A model generated the notes under the pieces. It worked only from the letters and a program-made list of their open reading frames with translations. It searched no databases and had not been told where the DNA came from. DNA of 64,000 nucleotides, taken from Diadema setosum (taxonomy: Eukaryota; Echinodermata; Echinoidea; Diadematoida; Diadematidae). Every line of letters begins with the position of its first letter. Position 1 is the stretch's first letter. The position numbers and the translations under genes were made by a program. Where the stretch lies: positions 42,406,333 to 42,470,332 of the forward strand of contig NC_092686.1 of assembly GCF_964275005.1 (NCBI RefSeq), written 5' to 3'. Positions 49,832 through 62,600 of the stretch are shown here, piece by piece.

Positions 49832-52497
49832 TGTTTAGATGAGTCTCGGGAGTGTTACATATCATTATTATGATCTATTGTGTGACATGGGCTTCATCCT
49901 AATATTTATCTTGCCGATGAAAAGGGGGATACATTCAGAGGAATCTAAAACATCTTTGGTATACTGTATTTCACATTCATAAAAGTCGCCTCTAAGGATT
50001 TCAGAGACACCCTATATTCGCATGCTACATTAACCACCTCACTCTTGTATCGGCATTCACATTAAGCTCTAATCTGCCAATGTGCCATGATAAAGAAACT
50101 AAAACTATAACATACTTTGCAGGAATTACAGGGTAAAGACTGCTTGGCCTGCCATCACATAATAATGTTTTGGTGCTTACCCCGTACGTCTTCACAGTAT
50201 TCATTCTCCCCGAAACATGACCGTCAGTTCCTTCGTCTTCGTCTCGCAAGATCAGGTATGACCCGGCGTCTTTCAACCAAACTTTGAGTGTGAAATAGTA
50301 GGGGGAGAGGGGAGAGGGGTATTAAGCTATGAACAGAGTTTTATTCGTTACATGTTATGATTTTTTTCTTGTATTTTTCTGTGTTTTCTTGTGTTCTTAT
50401 AGGGTTTTGTTGTTGTTGTTTTTTTTTATCTCGAGGACACAGTTCAAATCTTCCACATGATTAGGACGATATTCATTATTGTCGAAAAACAAGCAAACGC
50501 CAAGAAATGTATTGCCTGCATATCGCAATTTGTATATCATGTATATTATTTGTTGACTTGACATAGCTTCCAAGCAGGAATGTGTTATAAAGATCTGAAG
50601 AAGCTGAACAAAAAAAAAATGGTCATCACAGCTAAAGGCTTTGTAAACTTATTTATATACCTGTCTAGAGTAGAACCTAGTATTGCAAGTACAGTGCTTA
50701 TCAGCTAATGATCATATAGAGATTTTAGCCTTTAGGACCTAGTCGGACTTCACCTACATTCCAACCTGACTAGCATGTTTCAGGTTATGCAACAGTGGTG
50801 TATTAATTAGTTTGATGGTCATGGCTCAAAGCTGTGGAAAGTTATTGATAGTACACCACAAGACTGCGAGTACGGGGCTTGTGAGGGAAAGTTCATTGAC
50901 CTTTGACCTTTTATCTTGTCAAATTTCGATCACCAATACTCAAACATGACCAGCATTATTCAGGTATGTACCTGTGGTGTTAGTTTGGTGGTCATGGCTC
51001 AAAGCTGTGGAAAGTTATTGAGTACGTCAAATTGTTGACGACGCCACCGACTACGATGGAAAGTGACGCATATGCCTCGCTTTTGCTACGCAGGCGACAT
51101 AATTAGATTGGCATCAAATCTCAAGAAATATCATTAGACGCAACTTGTTACTTTTTCACATTAATCCACACAGGATAATTGTTTGCTTTTAATACTATTT
51201 TCAAACTTCCTTGTCAAATTTTGCACTTTACTTACACTATGATGATTTCACCTATTTCCAAATAATATGGTTGGGTAGTTTGTTATTCCAGATTTTACAC
51301 TGAAAGTCTCTTTTTGACACACTGCCTCAAGTTCTGCATACAAAAAAGAGCGGAAACTTTCCTGTGCTCCCAGACAGTTCATTCTAGCATGTGATCAAAT
51401 TGACTGTCAACCAGAGAAAATTTCAATATTGCCATGGGTCAAGTATTACATGAACCAGCATGGCTCATGAGTATTTAAAGACCTACCTACATCCAAAGAC
51501 TCTCCATCGGTCGGAAGAAGACGATGTCCAGCTTTCCACATAGAATCCAAGATTTTTTGCTTTGCCTGTCCCACGGTATCGACATTCAACACTTTTACCT
51601 TAAGGAAGGCATTGTCGTCTTCATCCACGACAAAAAGTACCTGGAAGAAGAAACGCCAAAAAGCCGTTCTGAATATGATTCCTAATTACTGTATGACATA
51701 TTCGAAAATAAGCTTTAAAAAAATCCAAAACAATAAAGTGCAGAAAATAAACAATGTCTTTCAGAAATGAAAGTGCTACTTATTTTTCCCCTCTTGCATG
51801 CATACAATGGTTTTTTTTTCGTTTATAGTGTCAATACAAGGGCCCTGTTTTATGAAGAGTTATAATTGATTATATTGTCGATTTCCATAAGTCTATGGCA
51901 GCCTGTGTGGTAAGGAAATTTATAATCGACGATATCTTTTGATAAAACGGGGCCCAGAAATGATAGAATTGGCCTCATTGTCACAAAATGATCAAGAGAA
52001 CAATTCTCCCCGATCGATTGACATCATTTACGAAAAAGATTGCTGTATTCTTGAAATAAATTGTGAAATCGTCGCAGCACGCACACTGTTTACTAACTTC
52101 TTCTTGGGTTACAGTGCAAATCCAGCGTCAACGTTGCTTGGAATAGACATTGAGTTACATTGTGCTCTCCAAATTTATGTCGCATATAAGGGGTGGAAAT
52201 ATTTTATGGGTAATTACCACTTCTTGGAAAGTGATGTCCTGGTCGAACAAGCGATTGTAATCCAGAGTGAAATATGCTTCTTCAGTGATAGCATCGATTG
52301 GTCCTTTTTCACATTGAGACTTCAAGGCTTGATACAACATGAACATCGGGTACAGCATTTGCTGCAAAGTATGAGAACAAAAAAAGAAACATTTCGTATT
52401 AGCACTGGTAACGATAAAAACATGAGGTTCTTTTTTGTTTCAAAATAAACTCACTGTATTCCTCAAGGTTGATCATATCTATACATATATATATATG

Positions 52498-52541
<44 letters not shown>

Positions 52542-55500
52542 CTGTCACACTCTTCATATACTTATATAAGGTGGATTATATGGTAATGGATACCAATTTT
52601 CTTTGAACTCGGATAGAAAAAAAGCTTGTCATGTATTTTAGTGATTCCCTTTAAGATCAACGACACAACTTGCCAAAACTAGCAAAAACCTCTCACCTTC
52701 ATATATCGTTCAGAGATATTGAAACAGTTGAGAAGACTACCTTTATCCTTACCTTGATGTACCCACACATGCACAAAGCAAACCAATTAGCCAACAGTCT
52801 GTCTACGATGGATTCCGACCTGTTGCAAACAACAACAAAAAAAGAAAAAGTAAAGGTTGGTCCCAGTAAATATTGATGACAACATTCTACTATTAAAGAA
52901 TATTGGCAAAATAATAAAGTCAATTAAATCAAGAAATCATTGTTATTGCAATCTTTAAGTGACATCAAATTATCATCAGTTATCATAATTATGTGAACAT
53001 CTCATTTCCATTACATCGAGTTCTCTTTAAACCAACAGCAACAACATCATCATCATCATCAACCCCAAAACAACAGAAGATAATCGCAGGGTATGATAAT
53101 TCCATTATACTTAAAATGAACCTGTTTAAAGAGAGCCTTTCATAATACAATACAGATAGTACATGATATGGCAATGCAATCGACGGCAAACATTTAAAGG
53201 CATAATTATTATAATCAAAGGATGACTAGACTAATAAGTGTTAAAAAAGTGAGGCCATCAACCCAGTCAAGCTATGCTTATGCTGACGGTCTCCTGCTTC
53301 GTTATTGAATCAAATTTTCCTTATCTGTATTATATGTAACTATAAATGTTTAAAAAAAAAATTATTATGCATGGAGTATCAACTGCACTTTTGTGTTGCT
53401 CCTTTGTCACTTGGTTATGTGTTGTTTTAATTTGTCACATTGATGTAGTTTATTTTTTATTCAATTTGATTTGATTTGAGAAGCAAAATAAATACGAACG
53501 AACAAAAAAAAATGTCAAAAACGTCATTTGAACTTGTATCATTATAAGCATGAATCAGAACTAGAAAACACAAATTCATGCGGGTATAGAAAAAATGATA
53601 AAAGGGAACACACTATACACATTCGAAAGTAACAACGAAAGAGAGTAAAGTTTATGATAACACGATTGCCCAATACACACAATCCAAAGACATCCAAAGA
53701 CAAATTCAGATGCCACGAATATGTTTACCGATAATGTGTTATAACCTTCCATGACAAAGGTGCCACAAGGCGATCAGAATTCCCTTTGGAAAGTATAGCA
53801 CCCAAGTTCATAATTCTTCAAACTTTATCATTAAATCAAATTAACTGAGAAGAAAGTGTGAATAAATTCATTTCCCAAGCTTACTGAAAGCGCAATCGAC
53901 TGTATACATCTTTTAGAAAGCAGAGGAATAATAGTTATCTTATAACATCAGTAAGATATCATAGGAATTGTGTACTGTGACGTCGCAAACTATTGTAGCC
54001 TTCTTATCCAGCGATGGCAGCACCGAAACTTTGAAAATTCATAAATTTTCAACAGATTGCTCGATTTTTCAATGATGTGTTCTACAATATTCCTGTATTG
54101 ACTCAGTAACATTTCGTTATTCTGAATGATAGGCTCTATCAAACTATGAAAATTAGATAGAGCACGCAGACCTACATGGCCACAAACTCAGACACGCAAA
54201 TACTGGAATGCAATATTAATTGTAATAAAGTCAATGATGAAAAAAAAAAATTCTCCTCCTCTTTTATGCCACCCCCTCTTCTACATCATCATCATCATCA
54301 TCGTGATGAGCAATTTATACTTTATGGGTCTTACATAGATAACTCAATTATTGGAATTACAGGCATTATATCACTTTCGGATGAACGAACTTTCAGAATA
54401 ATAAACCTTCGGAGTAACGACTCTTATTTCATTCTCGGATTAACGAACCTTCGAAATAACTATAACCTTATTTCGTTTTCGGATTTTTCAGTTGACGAAC
54501 CTCTAGGTACCAGAAATTTGTGTTTTGAAATAACAAGCCTTCGGAAGAACGAACCTTCGAAACAACGAACATCAACCTATTCAGTCAGTGAACATATAAT
54601 ATTATGTACTATATATCACTCTTACCTGCTAAACAACTCATCCATTCTTCCTGAAGAACTTGCTGTGACAGCAACCCTATCTCGAACCAGCCTAGAAATC
54701 AACCTTTTCATAAGAAAACGATACTCCATGCACCATAAAAATGTTACATTTTCCGAAAAGTAGATGAGCAAATACCAAAATGATTTAACCTCAACTCATA
54801 TCTTCTCAGGGGCGAATGCCATATTGACTGACGATAAATCGTTGTGGTTTTTTTTTGTTTGTTTGGTTTTTTTTTACGAGGACCATATATATATATATAT
54901 ATATATATTGACATCACTCTCGAACAAGATTGTTATGAAAAGCGCCTGCCACTGCAATGATGACTGAATGTGGGCCTACATTCAATATTATTTGACTTTA
55001 AAAGGGTGACACAGATACCGTATAACGCCACTATTAAGACATATAAAATAGGAAATTATACCCAGCATCACCGATTTACCTCATACGCTTCAAAACAACA
55101 AAAGAAAAAAAAAACACGCATAGTCAATAACATTGGCATAGTTGCGTCATGATACCAAACAGTAACATTCACTTTAAACAGTGTTAAAATCCAGAACTGC
55201 TGCCGCTTTAATTCACATTGTATCGTTTTAGAAGGCCTGACATGCAATTAGGTTGTTACACTGTAAAATCTTTAAAACAAGTTTTCGTTAATCTTTACTC
55301 AAGGACTTTATTGGACATCCATGTCGCACTCATGGTGACTTAAATCTCTTGGCTGTGTTTGCGACTGTATTTGATTTCTACTCTGCTGAGACGTAATTTC
55401 ACTCACTTTGAGAAATAGATGCTTTTGCCCTCACTCACGTAGATAAGAGACAGAAGTGATGCAATCAGTTGCCTGGCAAGGAAACCAATATAAAAGTGCA

Positions 55501-58500
55501 CCTTTGTAATAAATCTAAACCACATATACTGTATGTTTTCAGGTAAAAACATGATTTATCTTTTGCAGCATTTTGTTGTTTCGGCAAAAACTTTATCTTC
55601 ATCCTCACTCTTTAACAAAAAATGTATTATTTCATATTTCTGCCGAAACGAAATCGGTCAATAAACTAAAGAAAACGGTTGTATGAAAACGATCCACCAA
55701 CAGACAACGTCCAAGGGATTGTTCTTATTCCTGGATTAAGTTTAGTTGATTTTCATTCAAAAGCACTCTTTTTCATCTTTCATCAGAGTATAAAGGCGTG
55801 AAAATTAACATACATTTTTATTTGAAATTGCTCGCCCCAAAACTATTGATTCTCTAATTCACACTTGCGATGGTCCTATTACCTTGTACTTTGTTGGTAT
55901 TGCCTTTGCATTTCAAGAGTTTGGATGAAAGCCACGGCAGATTCCTCATCCTTCAGCGACCGATAAAAAGACACTATTGCTTGTTCCATGAAGTCTTCCA
56001 TATACTGCCATGAAAACAATGATAATGAAGGAGATGACGCAGCTGAACACAAATCCTTTTTTTTTCTCAGTGCCCCTGACCTGCAAGCCGATTATTTTTC
56101 TTAAGGAATCGAAACATCTGACATGGCTCAAGTTCATCACTTTGTGTCTACCAGATCAGAACTTCACATAGTAGGCTTTTTTAATCGTTTGTATGGCATT
56201 GATATATTTTTGGTACATGTGTTAACTGCATCAAGAGAGAGAGAGAGGGAGAAAAGGTTGCATTATGGAAAGACTTGTAAAAGAGCCTGTGACGTCATGA
56301 TCGGACATTGGCATCATGAATTCGGGACAGCGCAATTACCATGGAACTTTAATGTGCACTGGTATGGACGCTGTACAAGGCCTACCATGGATATAATTTG
56401 ATAGTAAACGTATGTTTCCAGTAAAAAGAAAAAATATATTTTTAGTGTCAGGCTGGTCTTATGATATATGCAAGAATCAATTAAGTGGCAATTTTTCTTC
56501 TCGACTTTCTCCTACCTCTGGGTCCGATGTCTCAGGACGAACTCCAAGTCCACCAAAGAGCATGACTGTCACGTACTGGTTGTGATCTCTGAATGGGATC
56601 CCGTACTTCTTGACTCGCTCGTCCACATCTGTCAGCTCGAGTTTAGTATCAGGCACTGTCAATGTAGTTCATTGCAAAAACAAAAACAAAATAAAACGAA
56701 ATGAAACCAATAAACAAACAAACATACGCAAACATATTACAGAAGAAAAGCATATCAAACTAAACGATTAGCATGCAATGTCCTCCTTCATCCCTATCAA
56801 GTATGTGGAAGAAAGTGACAATAAACGCTATTTGAAAACAGAACGAGGTCATGGATCCTATATACAGACAATTGATGATGAAAAACACATGAAAAAAAGA
56901 AGAACAAAACAAATTAGACCTCTTGAATGTCATGTTTAGCAAAGAAATTACACAAACAGCTACAATAAAGAGAAGTGGAGCTTGTTATTGTTGTAGTAAT
57001 AGTAGTAGTAGCAGTTGTTGTTGTTGTTATTGAAGTGCCATACCTTCTTTTATTCTTGACCTCAGTCTCCGTCGTTCCAGTTCCAATTCCTCTTGAACTC
57101 GATTTGCTTCTTGCCTCTTCTTTGTTAGTCTCCATCCGATACCTACACCTACTGCCAGAAGAACGAGAATGGCGATCACTGCTATCGAGATGACTACTGC
57201 CAGGATATTTGATTCTGAGTGTGTCTTGACAAAACCTGGTCGGAACTCCAAATGTCCATGCTGGACCTGAAAGACAACGCCATATCAATGCGTTTCGTTT
57301 ATTGGCTCAAGCTTCTTCCAATGAAATAAAATAACTCGAAAATTTTCAATCAGACTGCCACGGGTACTTGAACATTCAGAATCAAGCGATTTGTCTTACC
57401 ACCACAGCAGGAAGTGACTTTGTGGGGCCTTCTCCAAGACTTCCGTTGTAATCACCAGCCCCGGGAAGTGGGATAGGTACGAGGCAAATCAACCTGTTGA
57501 ACTCCAGGATTAGAACATCACATTCTCCATCGGAGCCTATCAGTACTTGTACGTCATCTTTGTTGCTGACTGTGTCTAAATATTGTCCCTTCAATAAAAC
57601 AAAAAATAAAATACGTAATGTGCCAAAAAAACAACAACAGATATAACGGTTAATAAACACCACCCCCCCCCCTCCCCCCAAAAAAAAATGAATAATGAGA
57701 AAAAAAAATCACTCAGTTAAATGTCTGCAGGACAATTTCCTTACGATTCTTCTTCTAAAGTCTTTTAGCAAATGTGACCAGTTTCTCTTTATCGCCATTT
57801 GTGGTCCAAAATGCAAAACGGCAACACTCCTGTCTCAACTGATAATGATGATATTTTCTACTAATAAAGAATTTATGTTAAAATCTCAAATCGTATTTAG
57901 ATAGACTTAACAGTATAGAGAACCTCGATTCTTTTTCACCGTACAAGTTCAGTCACAGCGCCATTTTAAGCCTGCTGACTGCCTGATGGTTATGACGTTG
58001 GGAAATTTCACAGTAAGCAATACCGAAAATGGTAAATATAGGTGTATATTATGCCATGATGAACTCACCTCCAAGTCAAGCCTCCTATTATCAGTGATAA
58101 TAGCAGTTCGATCACTTTCAGCGATGTCGAAATAAACTGGATCTGGATGATACGTTATGATACCGCCATTGATGACGAAACCATCGAGGTCAAAGTTTAT
58201 ATTTGCTGTCCTGGCGTCGGATTGCCTTGTCATTCTCCCGTGTGACTGACCATCCGGGTAAGGAGGTGTGGGACATACCAACAGAGTTGGAGACACGTTC
58301 ACACACACCTGTGAGGCAGAAATCACGATTACTATCGGGTAAGAGCTTCTCATAATTATTTCGTGCATTAACGTTGGTGAAGAAGCAAAATTACTGCTCA
58401 GAAACTGCTAATGTTTCTATGAATAATCAGATGTATCTACTTTGTACATAATTATGTACACACACATTTCAAGGTCACCTAAAGGTTGTGCAAAGTAAAT

Positions 58501-59587
58501 GTTTACTTTCTTTTTATTATCAGTATTCTAAATAGGTGTCATGGTTCATTGAATACTGGTCGTAGTAGTAGAGTATATGTCATGGATCTTTTTGACCTTT
58601 TTGACAACTATGCTAATGGTTTGCATCGCGCGGTTTGTGAAGCGTATCACAAGTATACATTAGTTCACATTCACCCTAATTCAATTGAATAACATGTAAA
58701 TAAGTATATTAAAAATACATTTCAAACTGATAAATATCTCTTCTAAGGCTCGATATATAGGAAGGTGTTGCACTGTGTCATCATTTGCAAAATATGATCG
58801 ACCGATGGAAGACAGTCCACTGTCAACAAAAGATCAGACCTCTGTACGGAATGCTCCAGATGACAGTGACTGTGAAATGATCCGTGACTCTTGGATGATA
58901 TCAAATCGTTCCCCTGTAATGTGCATTCGTAATCCTCCTCTGAAAAAAAAAAAACAACAGCGAAAAATACAAATGAAGACATGTTGTCATGGCATCAAGC
59001 AATTTGGTACAATACTTTTTTTTCATACCAATCGAAGTAGCATTAGCGTGCTGGAGTCTTTGGGGGAAAATATTGAAACTCTATCGTGTACCTTTTATTG
59101 ACAGAATATGAAAATGGCTACACACAAACATCCACACACACACACACACACACACACACATAACGTTTACAACACAAATGAAAATGAAGTGAGTATACAA
59201 AACATATTTCCACTGTATGTGGCAAATCTTCTGTGGTAACCACAGCCCTGTCGCTGTACAGAAGTCGCGAGAGACCGTGCTGGCATGTGGCAGGGCTTCT
59301 TCCTTGGTAACAAGCAACATTACTAAAAATTATTATCCAACTAAGAGTGGAATGATAACATACGACATGATCGTTTCTCCCCGGTTCACGGACGTAACTA
59401 CGGGATTAGGCAGGACTGTGAAAGCGTCAGGTGAGAATCTTTCCGCTCCGTCAAACGTCATGATCAAACTTTGTGCTCCCTCAGAGACAGCAGTGGTGGT
59501 GCATCTTGCTTCGCTTCCTTCGTACGTTCTACAGCAATTTTGAAATACATTTTCTCTCATAAAACTCCTGTCTATATAGTTATGTAA

Positions 59588-59664
<77 letters not shown>

Positions 59665-62600
59665 GCCTGTTTATGTAAGGCGAAATGAAAGTGGGTTTAG
59701 TGACTGTTCCGTCAGAAGGTTTTTATTCATATTGTCGGTCTAACGTTGGGGAACAAACACTTTCACGACTTTCCCAATTGAGACTTAGTAAAAGCGGAGT
59801 AGCAGGGTAATGTATTGGTTTTGTCCAAAACCGTCGTTAATTAATGATAAACACTGAAGATCAATTTCACCAGATTCAGAGTAAGCCCTAGCTACTAAAG
59901 CTGTTGTGTAGTAGGAACAAACAAATGAAGTGAAACAAAACGAAGTGACTAGAATATTGCTCTAGAAACTCCTTTGCTACATCCACCTGCCCAGTTAAAG
60001 TTTCAAAAATGGTATTCACTGTATAAAAAAATGCTGTCAAAATGAAGCACCTAAAGTAATTTGATGCAAAAACAGTATCCGCTTTGTCAACTAAACGAGC
60101 AACTCAGTACATTGAATATGCCTATGCACTTAGTCTGCTTCTGAATACGTAAAAACTATTTGGAACGGATATACAGCAGTCATATTGTACACTAAGATAA
60201 AATAGGAGTGTATTTTTTAGCTAACACATCACTGCATTCTGAGTTGCCAAGTCGTGCTGTGATATTTCTTCCAGTATTTAAGAACTCTCCGTAGATCGTA
60301 ATCCTTGTCCCTCCTGCTGCGGGTCCCTTCGTGGGATTAAATCTGGTCACCCTAGGATCCTGTACAACGAAACGAAAGAGGATCGACCTGTTTTGATGTT
60401 TTGAAACTTTGAGAAAATATTAACAACTGTAACTGCGTTACTTGTAAAACTAGAATACATCTCAACTCGAAAGAAAATTCCTTCCATATCATTGTTAACC
60501 AGCATGTACAGCGCGGGTCCAATATGTAACAACGAAAAAATAAACACTGAGAACTTATTGAATTTAGAGTGCGCTTTAAAAGCAAAAAAAAAAAAAAAAA
60601 TGCTGAAGATTCAAGCAGTATCGGCAAAGTTTCGACAAGATCATTTCGATATTTTCAAGATTTGTTAAAATCTATGTTAAAGATGTTAACTTGTTGATAC
60701 CATCAAAAACATTTTTTACTCTCCTCAACGCATGTTGTAAAAAATGAGAGGTTGGTCCTCTTCGTGGGATTCAAAATGAAAATGTGGTTCATTTGCATTT
60801 AAAGGATAATGATAATGAATAATAACAATAAGCTTATATAGCTGTTTCGTCTCAATGCGCTTTACAATGTTGAGAACTACGCTTAAACACTAAGAAATGA
60901 ATACAGATATCTTACTACAATACTTAAATGAACTTGATATCACACAATAACAATGATGACATAAGAGATAATGATACTCAGAACATAATTCATAATATTA
61001 ATTTGATCGAGTGAGTAGAAGGTTCTTTGAAAGATTTTCAAGAAAGTTAAAAGACATTGTTTTCTCGTTCAATCAGAGAATCCGCATGAGGCTTCGTTAA
61101 ACCAATTATACTTTTAGAATTACCCTGAAGTAGAAGGGGTCTTCAAAATAAGCCGTTCGTTCACCATCACCTAGTGTAACAACGATTTGTATCTGTTCCG
61201 CAGAAATTCGTTCGTGTGGAGCTGTCACGCAGCTGACACTGTCAAGCAGAAAGAGAAGATCAAGCTTTATATTGTATTCCAAATTGAATTAATATGTATT
61301 GAAATGAAAGAATCATGGCATGCAGGTATTAACTTCAAAGTGGCTTGATCTGGCTGCCATTATGATGATTATTTCTATTGTCATCAACTTGGGAAAATGG
61401 TATCTTTTAGACTACAAAACTTCACTTAATGAACAGCTTACACGTGACTACCGTAAATCAGTCCCTATGATATCAATTTGTATTTTCTTGTCAAGATTAT
61501 GACGTTCAAACATAGTTTCAATCAGGCGCTCTGTCAGTCTGAATTATCTGCATTCTCGCTGTTTGCCCGTTGAATTGATTACCACGGATTCTCACACAGC
61601 ACGAACACATATGAAAGATATAAAACATATTTTGTTTGATTAAACATTTCTGTAATATACTACTTCTTCTTTGAAAGAAAACACCGAGTTCATTTCTTTT
61701 TTCTTTGTTCTTCACCTTAGTCCCGGATCGTAGAAAAATTCCATATTTGTTAAATCGCAGTCAAAGTCGCCAATACTTATTTTGGTGATGTGGGAGAAAG
61801 TGAGCCCCAGATCTTTTCCTCGAATCTCCAACCTTGTGTTGCCTTCAGGCGGTCCTGATGCTGGAAATATCTGAGGTATCAAAGGTAGTTCACAGACCAT
61901 CATTTTACAAAAAGCAGCGCCAAAAGTTCCATATTTCTGCTCGATCCAAAATAAGAAATTTAAGAAAGAAGCTTATAATATCATTGACGACAATGCGAAA
62001 TACAAATATGTCTTTGAAATAACACTATAATATTAATGTTTTGAGAGATAAAAGAAATGATTGATGATTGGCATTATTGCTTGTTCCCAAATGTTCCCTT
62101 TCGCACTCATGGCAGTAGCAAAACTAATTTTTGTTCTAATGACATCGCGTTGTATCAAATAAGGCATATTGCATACTCGGCAAATATCAACCAGTGCAAC
62201 AAGGCTAAGCCACGAGTAGTTGTACGGAAAGAACGTAAAAAACTTCGGTCGCATCAGTCTTGTATCTACAACTTACCGAAGTGATGACAGGCCCATTGCA
62301 CCGGAGGTACATGTTCTGGTTAAGAAACCCATTGGCGAGACAGACTTCGCTCCCAGCGACATTACAATCGGTGCCACACCAACCACAGCCAAGACGGGCG
62401 GGGGTGACTTCAGGCGACAAACAGCGGCTGCAGCTTTCAGTGTTCACCCAGCACTTGTACAGAGTCACTGGCAAGATAAAAGCAATGAGTTTCATGAAAT
62501 GCATTTTGTTCATGCTGACAGTTTCACTCCAAACCTAAATTTAAACGTATACATCTTATCAATGCCATTTCTACATCGTACGCTCGATCAGTGCATGCAT

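Noticed and set aside
52155..52448. Plus-strand part of a 169-codon frame (51939-52448)
   Set aside because: It is antisense to plexin-R exon 52218-52361 and its left end lies in a foldback element.
54176..54763. 195-codon plus-strand open frame
   Set aside because: It is built from repeated 'ttcgga...aacgaac' words and a (CAT)n patch, and overlaps a plexin-R exon (54626-54691) on the other strand. No domain.
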